Part shown: positions 1-6,253 of the stretch, one piece after another
Position numbering within the stretch: position 1 is the first letter of the stretch
How the letters are laid out: each line of letters starts with the position of its first letter
From: Bacteroidales bacterium UBA1216
GTDB lineage: Bacteria > Bacteroidota > Bacteroidia > Bacteroidales > Paludibacteraceae
DNA: 11,574 bases
NCBI GenBank assembly: GCA_002309255.1
Contig: DBXI01000035.1
Span: 13,059 to 24,632, forward strand
Direction: 5' to 3'
The notes under the pieces: model-generated
What the model was told of the DNA's origin: nothing
Databases searched by the model: none
What the model saw: only the letters and a program-made list of their open reading frames with translations
Position numbers and translations under genes: made by a program

Positions 1-128
1 CTGCCGCTCCTGTAGCTCAAGGTGCAACGTCACCTACCCCTACAACGCAGCCCACGCCGCAGATGGGAGGAACAGTAGAGCCCTTTGATCCCACTCCGGG
101 TGACTCAACCGACGATCTGCCGTTCTGA
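1..128 (+). CDS. ssb: Single-stranded DNA-binding protein, C-terminal tail only
   Basis: This is the 3' end of a gene that begins before the window. The open frame encodes 41 residues of low-complexity sequence rich in Pro, Thr, Gln and Gly, ending in the acidic tip DSTDDLPF followed by TGA. That architecture, a disordered linker ending in D-D-L-P-F, is the hallmark of bacterial SSB, where the tip docks partner proteins such as RecO, PriA, exonuclease I and polymerase subunits. The OB-fold that binds DNA is outside the window and cannot be checked. The stop codon shares its last A with the ATG of the next gene, which suggests translational coupling. Identification rests on the tail alone, but this tail is very distinctive. 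Confidence 0.88.
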   Translation, partial: AAPVAQGATSPTPTTQPTPQMGGTVEPFDPTPGDSTDDLPF

Positions 129-1111
129 TGAACAAGCGAGCCATCATATGGCTACTGATAACTATTAGCATCCTGGCGGGTGGTGCAGCGTTATGCGCCC
201 TCCGCTGGGATGCATGGTTTACTATGCCCCCCGAGCCCGAATGGCGCGGCGATGTATTGCGTACACGCTTCGTGACGTTCAACGACGACACGATATACGC
301 CTGTCAGCTGAGCGATACGCTACAGATGGTAGTGTTGGGTGATGTGCACAACACGCTGCAGCAATCCGACTACATGCGAATAGCCGAACAGTGCCCCGAG
401 ATGCAGTGCTATGCACAGCTGGGTGACTTTGTGGAGCGCGAGCAGTTCTACTACAAGCAACTGCTTGCTCATCAGCTCATCGGCACACCGTTTGACAGTC
501 TGCCGATGATGGCTTGTCCGGGCAACCATGAGTACATGAAGGGCATCAACAAACAACTGCCCGACTCATGGTACACATCGTTCCCCCTGCCACACAATGG
601 CCCAAAGTACGGCATCGGCACGACTTACTATGTGGATTTTAAAGATCTGCGTTTCATTGCCATCGACACCGAAGATCCACTCTTTTTGTCTGACTACACG
701 CGCCTAAACACCTGGGCTATGCGGGCAATCCGTTCGGCTTGGCAGCCTTGGGTGGTGGTGATGATGCACCGACCGGTGTATGCCTCGCGCAAAGGGCGGA
801 TGAATCCGACAGTGTGGATGACGCTGGCGCATGCGTTGAACGGGGCAGATGTGATCTTCTCCGGACACGACCACACATACGCACGCCGCGGACGTGCGCT
901 GCAGCAGGATGATGAGCCGCATAGCCCCGTATGGCTGGGCATCAGTTCAACCACCCGAGCGAAGACACCGAAAGAGTACCACCGCTTGGACACAATCATC
1001 CAAGGCGGCCCCTACTACGAACAGATGTGCGTGACGCGCCACGAGCTGAGCATCCGCAGCTGCAGAATCGACGGCACATGCATCGATAGCATAGCACTGT
1101 TCAAGCGATGA
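128..1111 (+). CDS. Membrane-anchored calcineurin-like metallophosphoesterase
   Basis: The 327-residue product carries the full set of calcineurin-like metallophosphoesterase motifs in order: GDVH (71-74), GD (99-100), GNHE (132-135), a lone His in MMHRP (214) and GHDH (246-249). These supply the ligands of a di-metal centre that hydrolyses phosphoesters. Residues 7-26 form one hydrophobic segment after a short basic start, so the enzyme is probably exported or anchored with the catalytic domain outside the cytoplasm. Within the superfamily the spacing and the GHDHTY ending resemble the purple-acid-phosphatase-like branch, but the substrate cannot be read from the sequence. The ATG overlaps the ssb stop by one base, which supports this start and cotranscription with ssb. 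The C-terminal 60 residues contain four Cys of unknown role. Confidence 0.85.
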   Translation: MNKRAIIWLLITISILAGGAALCALRWDAWFTMPPEPEWRGDVLRTRFVTFNDDTIYACQLSDTLQMVVLGDVHNTLQQSDYMRIAEQCPEMQCYAQLGDFVEREQFYYKQLLAHQLIGTPFDSLPMMACPGNHEYMKGINKQLPDSWYTSFPLPHNGPKYGIGTTYYVDFKDLRFIAIDTEDPLFLSDYTRLNTWAMRAIRSAWQPWVVVMMHRPVYASRKGRMNPTVWMTLAHALNGADVIFSGHDHTYARRGRALQQDDEPHSPVWLGISSTTRAKTPKEYHRLDTIIQGGPYYEQMCVTRHELSIRSCRIDGTCIDSIALFKR

Positions 1112-1148
1112 ACGCCTGAAGATGTCAAGATTCAACGATTTCTTATCT

Positions 1149-1173
1149 CGCTTCGCTCGAACGATCGGCAAAG
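1149..1173 (+). repeat. Degenerate trace of the AGACCG/AAAGA repeat family
   Basis: In the 101-base spacer between the phosphoesterase and rpe, CGCTTCGCTC is followed by a GATC and an AAAG. This matches the right part of the repeat unit at 11383-11414 (CGCTTCGCTC, GATC, AAAG) with a few inserted bases. It lacks the AGACCG end, so it is at best a decayed partial copy. Similarity is by eye. Confidence 0.35.
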
Positions 1174-1176
1174 CCG

Positions 1177-1212
1177 TACAAAATTTCAAAATTTAAAATT
1201 AAAGATTATACC
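1177..1212 (+). repeat. A/T-rich array with period near 7 upstream of rpe
   Basis: The 36 bases before the rpe ATG read as loose 7- to 8-base units of the form TTNAAAA (starts near 1177, 1184, 1192, 1199 and 1206). The period is imperfect and the sequence is nearly all A and T, so chance is a real alternative. It may serve as the unstructured A/T-rich leader favoured by Bacteroidota ribosomes; there is no Shine-Dalgarno sequence here. It is listed because clearer 7-base arrays occur elsewhere in the window. Confidence 0.35.
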
Positions 1213-1857
1213 ATGAAACTTATTGCTCCCTCTGTACTATCAGCCAACTTTGCCGAGCTGCGCAAAGATCTGGAGATGATTAACCGCTCTGATGCCGACT
1301 GGCTTCATGTGGATGTGATGGACGGTACATTTGTGCCGAATATCTCGTTTGGCTTTCCGCTGATGGAACCGATGCGCACGTACTGTAGCAAGCCGCTGGA
1401 CGTGCATCTGATGATTGTTCATCCGGAGAAGTACGTAGAGCGCTTCTGCGATGCAGGCGCGTGGAGCGTAGGTTTTCATCTGGAGGCTGTGGATGATCCG
1501 CTGCCTATCCTTGACCTGATTAAAGCCAAAGGTGTGCGCACCTGCCTGACTATCAACCCTGACATAGCCGCAGAGCGCCTCGTTCCCTACCTGGATAAGG
1601 TGGATATGATCCTACTGATGTCTGTGTTTGCGGGCTTCGGCGGGCAGAAGTTCATCCCCGAGACGATGGATAAGATCCGCTTCATCCGTCAGGAGATTGA
1701 CCGTCGTGGTCTGAGTACGCTCATCGAGATTGATGGCGGCGTGAATACGCAGAACGCCCATGAGTTATTCGCAGCCGGTGCTGATGTTCTGGTAGCCGGT
1801 TCGGCTGTGTTCGGTGCACCCGATCCCGAAGAGGCTATCCGCGTTATGAAGAGATAG
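1213..1857 (+). CDS. rpe: Ribulose-phosphate 3-epimerase
   Basis: This cytoplasmic enzyme interconverts D-ribulose 5-phosphate and D-xylulose 5-phosphate in the pentose phosphate pathway. The 214 residues are full length for the family and span a TIM barrel. The first family signature is intact (LHVDVMDGTFVPNIS, residues 31-45). The expected metal ligands and acid/base residues are visible: His32, Asp34, His65 and Asp174, with Asp34 and Asp174 the likely catalytic pair. The loop that normally reads MSVNPGFGGQ is MSVFAGFGGQ here (136-145), so the usual Asn-Pro is Phe-Ala; the change needs several base substitutions and is not a simple read error. The rest of the phosphate-binding side (GFGGQ, EIDGGVN, VAGSAVF) is normal. 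The stop TAG directly abuts the comEC ATG, implying translational coupling. Confidence 0.95.
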   Translation: MKLIAPSVLSANFAELRKDLEMINRSDADWLHVDVMDGTFVPNISFGFPLMEPMRTYCSKPLDVHLMIVHPEKYVERFCDAGAWSVGFHLEAVDDPLPILDLIKAKGVRTCLTINPDIAAERLVPYLDKVDMILLMSVFAGFGGQKFIPETMDKIRFIRQEIDRRGLSTLIEIDGGVNTQNAHELFAAGADVLVAGSAVFGAPDPEEAIRVMKR

Positions 1858-3522
1858 ATGGCGCGACGCTTCCCTTTTGTATTCATCTTTTTGTGTACTG
1901 CCCTACTGATCTGTAGTGCTTACTATTGGCGTGTTCCGTTTGATCTGTGCGCTGACACCGAGGCGGATTACCTAGACTCCTTGGGCATCTTCCGCGTGCA
2001 TGTCATTGAACCGCCGATAGAGAAGACGAGTGGGCAGCGGATGACTGTTCAGTTGCTGAGCATTTACAATCCGATTACGGACAGCACACGGTTGCTATCG
2101 CAGAAGGCAGATCTGTATATCCGCGTTGACAGTGCTCAGCCCCCCCCCGTGATGGGCGATATACTGCTTGTTCGCACACGCATAACGCGCCCGGCTGCAA
2201 GGTTCACCGGGGATTTCGATTATGGTCATCACCTACGTCTGCAGCACAAGGCAGGGGTGGGATACGCCTCGTCCGACCATTGGCAACGCATCGGTCATCG
2301 GTCTGTTCGCAGCCTTCGGGCATATGCTTTAGCCGTGCAGCAGAGGCTGGTGAAGCGCTATCAGGACGCAGGGCTTACAGGCAGAGCATTGGCGTTCATG
2401 TCGGCTATCACGCTGGGCGAGAGGGATGCGTTGGACTCCGAGCTCCGGCAGTCGTTCGCAGCAGCCGGTGCAGCACATGTGCTGGCGGTGAGCGGACTAC
2501 ACACGGGTATTATCTATCATGTGATCATCTCGCTGCTGACCTGTTTTGGCATGTACCGCCCACGATACGAGCAGCGCTTGCGACGCGTGGTGCTGGCGCT
2601 GGTTATTATCCTTGCTATGTGGGCATACGCGTTCGTCACAGGGCTGTCGCCCTCGGTGCTGCGCGCCGTGCTGATGCTGACTATCGTGCAAGTGGGGTGG
2701 ATGTGCAGGCGTGACGGGGTTTCGTTGAACACCCTGGCAGCCGCAGCATGCATATGTCTATGGGCTGATCCGCTAAGCTTGTTCAACGTGAGTTTCCAAC
2801 TATCGTTTGCAGCCGTGTTAGGGATTCTACTGCTTGTGCCGCACATGAACAGCGTGTGGCACATCCAAAAGAACAAGCTTTCGCTTTGGCTGAGAGATCT
2901 GGTCAATGTATCGCTGGCAGCTACCATCGGAACGCTGCCCGTTACGTTGTTCTACTTCGGACAAGTGTCGCGTTTCTTCCTGCTGACGAACCTACTGATT
3001 ATCCCCGCAGCCGAGTTGCTGGTTGTTATCGGCATAGTTGTTCTTGTGCTGTCACCTACGATAGTGGGGACGTGGCTGGCTGTTGCGCTGAAATATATGT
3101 GTAGCTGGACGTGCGCATACGTCAGCTGGATAGAGCATCTGCCATTCTCCACGCTACATATGCATGCTACGCCGTGGATGGTTGTTTGCCTGGTGGCGGC
3201 TATTGTGTTCGTTTATGCAAGCATGCAACAAAGGCATCTCGCATGGCTTGCTCCAGCAGTGGCCTGTGTGGCGCTACTGTGCGTGCTGCATGTGCAAGAT
3301 GTGCGGATGATTAGTCAAGAGCAGGCACTTGCTATTAGTGGCAGAACACTATACTACAAGCATGGCAGCATAGTGGAAAAACATTCATTGGAAAGCCACT
3401 ACACGTTCTTCCGATTTGATGGAAAGGATTATGTGTATGCACCTTACCTGTCCGGTAAGAAGCAGCACTCCCTGCAGCAATACTGCAGGGAGCATGCGAT
3501 AACTATGTGGGGGACAAACTAA
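1858..3522 (+). CDS. comEC: ComEC/Rec2 family inner-membrane DNA-uptake channel protein
   Basis: The product is a polytopic inner-membrane protein of 554 residues. After one N-terminal membrane segment (about 6-24) comes a soluble region with the pattern of the ComEC OB-like domain (about 45-150). The competence domain then starts with the diagnostic AGAAHVLAVSGLHTGI stretch near residues 203-218 and continues through a series of hydrophobic helices to about residue 480. In transforming bacteria ComEC carries single-stranded DNA into the cytoplasm. The metallo-beta-lactamase-like domain found at the C-terminus of the Bacillus protein is absent; only a short soluble tail of about 75 residues follows the last helix, and the single N-terminal helix makes it shorter than many relatives. 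Whether it supports transformation here is unknown. It starts immediately after the rpe stop and converges with mutS across 27 bases. A nine-C run lies at codons 95-97. Confidence 0.92.
   Translation: MARRFPFVFIFLCTALLICSAYYWRVPFDLCADTEADYLDSLGIFRVHVIEPPIEKTSGQRMTVQLLSIYNPITDSTRLLSQKADLYIRVDSAQPPPVMGDILLVRTRITRPAARFTGDFDYGHHLRLQHKAGVGYASSDHWQRIGHRSVRSLRAYALAVQQRLVKRYQDAGLTGRALAFMSAITLGERDALDSELRQSFAAAGAAHVLAVSGLHTGIIYHVIISLLTCFGMYRPRYEQRLRRVVLALVIILAMWAYAFVTGLSPSVLRAVLMLTIVQVGWMCRRDGVSLNTLAAAACICLWADPLSLFNVSFQLSFAAVLGILLLVPHMNSVWHIQKNKLSLWLRDLVNVSLAATIGTLPVTLFYFGQVSRFFLLTNLLIIPAAELLVVIGIVVLVLSPTIVGTWLAVALKYMCSWTCAYVSWIEHLPFSTLHMHATPWMVVCLVAAIVFVYASMQQRHLAWLAPAVACVALLCVLHVQDVRMISQEQALAISGRTLYYKHGSIVEKHSLESHYTFFRFDGKDYVYAPYLSGKKQHSLQQYCREHAITMWGTN
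2140..2148 (+). repeat. Homopolymer of nine C within comEC
   Basis: Nine consecutive C encode Pro95-Pro97 in the soluble N-terminal domain of ComEC. A tract of this length is prone to slipped-strand length change, and a gain or loss of one base would shift the frame early in the gene. In this sequence the frame is intact. Confidence 0.9.
3468..3492. other. Perfect 10-bp inverted repeat at the comEC 3' end
   Basis: CTCCCTGCAG and CTGCAGGGAG are exact reverse complements separated by the five bases CAATA. The repeat lies inside the last 20 codons of comEC, 30 bases before its stop, and downstream of mutS when read on the other strand. It could act as a transcript-end structure for either converging gene. 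Neither side has a clear T-run, so a classical intrinsic terminator is not supported. Its coding context (Ser-Leu-Gln-Gln-Tyr-Cys-Arg-Glu) shows no other reason for the symmetry. Confidence 0.6.
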
Positions 3523-3549
3523 GGGACTAAGACAAAGAACCTACCTTCG

Positions 3550-6195
3550 TCATTTGTTCCCTACCAGGTTGCTGATCTCGCTGAGTTTATTCAGCGCCTC
3601 GAGCGGCGTGAGGGAGTTGATATCCAGGCTGCGCAGCTCATCGCGGATCTGCTCCAGCACCGGATCGTCTAATTGGAAGAATGATAGTTGCACACCTTGT
3701 CTGGTCTGCCCGATGCCGGTGACGGGTTTGGATGTAGGTGCACCGGCGCTATCGGAGGTAGGACTGCTGACGGCGGCCGCATCGCTCTCCAGTTGTTTCA
3801 GTATATCATTAGCTCGGCGGATGATGCTCTCCGGCATACCGGCGATCTTAGCTACATGTATACCAAAGCTATGCTCACTGCCGCCGCGGACGAGTTTGCG
3901 GAGGAAGATAACCTTGTTGTTGACCTCGCGCACGGATACATTATAATTACGTATGCGCGAGAAGGAGGTTTCCATCTCGTTGAGCTCATGGTAGTGGGTG
4001 GCGAAGAGCGTTTTGGCGTGGCACTTGTTTTCATGGATGTACTCCACGATAGCCCAAGCTATGCTGATACCGTCGTAGGTCGAAGTGCCTCGACCGAGTT
4101 CGTCGAAGAGCACCAGACTGCGCTCGCTGAGGTTATTCAATATGCTCGCTGCCTCGTTCATCTCCACCATAAACGTACTCTCACCCTGCGATATATTGTC
4201 GCTGGCGCCAACACGGGTGAAGATCTTATCCACCAATCCGATAGATGCGCTCTCTGCAGGCACGAACGAGCCCATCTGTGCCATCAACACGATGAGCGCC
4301 GTCTGACGGAGTAGAGCGGATTTACCTGCCATATTCGGACCTGTGATGATGATGATCTGCTGGCCGTTGTTGTCCAGTAGCACATCGTTGGCTATGTACT
4401 CCTCGCCCATGGGCATATTCTTCTCAATGACGGGGTGGCGGCCTTGGCGTATATCAATGACGAGGCTGTCGTTGATGTCGGGGCAGATATACTTGTTCTC
4501 CGCTGCCGTAGCGGCAAAGCTAAGCAGGCAGTCGAGTTGTGCTGCTACATGGGCATCGGTCTGCATCATTGGTACGTACTCCACCATGGCGAGCATGAGT
4601 TCGTTGTACAGACGCATCTCGATGGAGGCTATACGTTCGTCAGCAGCCAGGATCTTCTGCTCAAAATCCTTGAGCTCGGGCGTGATGTATCGCTCGGCAC
4701 TGACAAGTGTCTGCTTGCGTATCCACTCCTGCGGCACACTGTCCTTATAGGTGTTACGCACCTCCAGGTAGTAGCCAAATACGTTGTTGAAACCGACCTT
4801 CAGACTGCTTATGCCTGTGCGCTCTACCTCGCGCTGGCAGATGCGTTCGATGGCCTCGCGACTGTGGTCGCGCAGCTCGCGTAGTTCGTCCAGCTCATCA
4901 TCCACACCCGAGGCGATGGTGTTCGGGCGTCCTTGTGCCAAGGGTGGGTCGGGAACAATCTGGCGCAATATGCGTTCGCGCATCTCAGTGCAGAGACTGA
5001 TGTTCTCGCCCAGGCTGTTCAGGTAACTGTTGTCCTCCGCCTGCTCGCATATCTGCTTCACAGGTTGCAGTGCGCCGAGGGCGTTGCCCAGTTGCACCAT
5101 CTCACGCGGGCCGATGCGACCGGTGGATATCTTGCTCACCGTACGCTCCATGTCTTGCAGTTGGCTCAGGCTCTCACGGATCGTGTCGCGCTGGTCGGGG
5201 TGACGGAAGAAGTGCTCCACCACCGACTGGCGGTTGCGGATCGGCCGCACCTCTTTCAGCGGGAAAGTGAGCCAACGGTAGAGCATGCGAGCCCCCATGG
5301 GGGTGACGGTCTTGTCGAGTATATCGAACAGAGTGCTGCTCTCGTCGGTCTGCCGATGCAGGAGCTCCAGGTTGCGGATAGTGAACTGGTCGAGCCAGAC
5401 GTACCTGTCGGCCTCCAGACGGCTGAGCGGATGAATATGTTTGGTTTGTAGGTGCTGGGTTATATCCAGGTAGTGCAATATACCTGCAGCAGCCACTACT
5501 CCGTCAGGCACACCGCTTACGCCAAAGCCCTTGAGGTTTGTCGTCTCAAACTGCTTACGCAGCCGCTCCTCGGCGGTGGAGGGATTAAGCATCCAGTCTT
5601 CGAGCTCGAAGGTGAAGAACTTGGTGCCGAACAGGCGCTCAAACTCTGCCCGCTTGCCGCGAAGGAAGAGCACCTCTTTGGGTGCAAACTTCGTTAAAAG
5701 AGTTGCGATATAATCCGATGTACCCTGCGCCACAAGGTACTCGCCAGTGGACAGGTCAAGCAGCGATATGCCGATAGAAGATTTGGCAAAGCTAAGGCAG
5801 CAGAGCCAGTTGTTCTCTTTCTGCCCGAAACTGGAGTCATTGTAGCTGGCACCCGGTGTAACGAGCTCTGTCACGCCGCGCTGCACCAATCCTTTGGCAA
5901 GCTTAGGATCCTCCAACTGGTCACAGATAGCCACGCGCATGCCGGCTCTTACCAACTTGGGCAGGTAGGTGTCCAAGGCGTGAAACGGAAAACCTGCCAT
6001 GGCCGTACTGTCAGCCGCGCCACCGCCGTTATTACGCTTGGTGAGGGTGATGTTCAGTATCTTGGCCGCGCGGACTGCATCTTCAGCGTACGTCTCATAG
6101 AAGTCACCGCAACGAAACAGAAGCAGGGCATCGGGGTACTGCTCCTTGATGTTGCGGAACTGCTTCATCATCGGTGTTAATTGCTCATTTGCCAT
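3550..6195 (-). CDS. mutS: DNA mismatch repair protein MutS
   Basis: MutS recognises mispaired or looped bases and recruits downstream repair in an ATP-dependent way. About 881 residues are encoded from ATG 6195. The mismatch-reading Phe-X-Glu lies in GDFYETY near residue 32. The connector, lever and clamp regions follow. The ATPase has Walker A GPNMAGKSALLRQ (near residue 620), Walker B LVLFDELGRGTSTYDG, and the TLFATHYHEL segment. The C-terminus has a variable Ser/Thr/Pro linker, then QLSFFQLDD, matching the beta-clamp-binding pattern, and LTPLEALNKL, matching the tetramerisation helix. Length and order are normal for MutS1. An alternative ATG three codons upstream (6204) adds only Met-Ile-Ile and falls in an A/T-rich array; I prefer 6195. 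The gene is the last of the leftward series, 54 bases after the TonB receptor, and that gap is filled by a repeat. Confidence 0.97.
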   Translation of the reverse strand: MANEQLTPMMKQFRNIKEQYPDALLLFRCGDFYETYAEDAVRAAKILNITLTKRNNGGGAADSTAMAGFPFHALDTYLPKLVRAGMRVAICDQLEDPKLAKGLVQRGVTELVTPGASYNDSSFGQKENNWLCCLSFAKSSIGISLLDLSTGEYLVAQGTSDYIATLLTKFAPKEVLFLRGKRAEFERLFGTKFFTFELEDWMLNPSTAEERLRKQFETTNLKGFGVSGVPDGVVAAAGILHYLDITQHLQTKHIHPLSRLEADRYVWLDQFTIRNLELLHRQTDESSTLFDILDKTVTPMGARMLYRWLTFPLKEVRPIRNRQSVVEHFFRHPDQRDTIRESLSQLQDMERTVSKISTGRIGPREMVQLGNALGALQPVKQICEQAEDNSYLNSLGENISLCTEMRERILRQIVPDPPLAQGRPNTIASGVDDELDELRELRDHSREAIERICQREVERTGISSLKVGFNNVFGYYLEVRNTYKDSVPQEWIRKQTLVSAERYITPELKDFEQKILAADERIASIEMRLYNELMLAMVEYVPMMQTDAHVAAQLDCLLSFAATAAENKYICPDINDSLVIDIRQGRHPVIEKNMPMGEEYIANDVLLDNNGQQIIIITGPNMAGKSALLRQTALIVLMAQMGSFVPAESASIGLVDKIFTRVGASDNISQGESTFMVEMNEAASILNNLSERSLVLFDELGRGTSTYDGISIAWAIVEYIHENKCHAKTLFATHYHELNEMETSFSRIRNYNVSVREVNNKVIFLRKLVRGGSEHSFGIHVAKIAGMPESIIRRANDILKQLESDAAAVSSPTSDSAGAPTSKPVTGIGQTRQGVQLSFFQLDDPVLEQIRDELRSLDINSLTPLEALNKLSEISNLVGNK

Positions 6196-6214
6196 AATTA
6201 TCATTTATCTTTTA
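6194..6214 (-). repeat. Short A/T-rich 7-base array across the mutS start
   Basis: Three 7-base units, TAAAAGA then TAAATGA then TAATTAT on the - strand, lie over the two candidate mutS start codons. It is short, degenerate and A/T-rich, so chance is possible. It overlaps the end of the dimeric repeat. Confidence 0.3.
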
Positions 6215-6253
6215 GCCTAGCGGTCTTTGCTCTTTTAGGCGAAGCCGGTCTAT
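6206..6253 (-). repeat. Dimeric AGACCG/AAAGA repeat filling the TonB receptor-mutS gap
   Basis: Read on the - strand this is two head-to-tail units: 6253-6229 (25 bases, starting ATAGACCG) and 6228-6206 (23 bases, starting AAAGACCG). Each unit runs AGACCG, a variable core (GGC-TTC-GCC, a small palindrome, in the first), then AAAAGA. The receptor stop codon TAG at 6250-6252 is itself part of the first AGACCG. The same two-unit order recurs at 9482-9527 and, on the other strand, at 11351-11414. Confidence 0.75.

Noticed and set aside
3290..3522. ComEC truncated by loss of its metallo-beta-lactamase domain
   Set aside because: Many Bacteroidota ComEC proteins lack that domain, and the gene ends normally without a frameshift or leftover domain sequence.
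3554..6180. Open frames on the + strand opposite mutS, up to about 200 codons
   Set aside because: They mirror the codon pattern of mutS, have no family motifs, and the mutS frame is fully explained.
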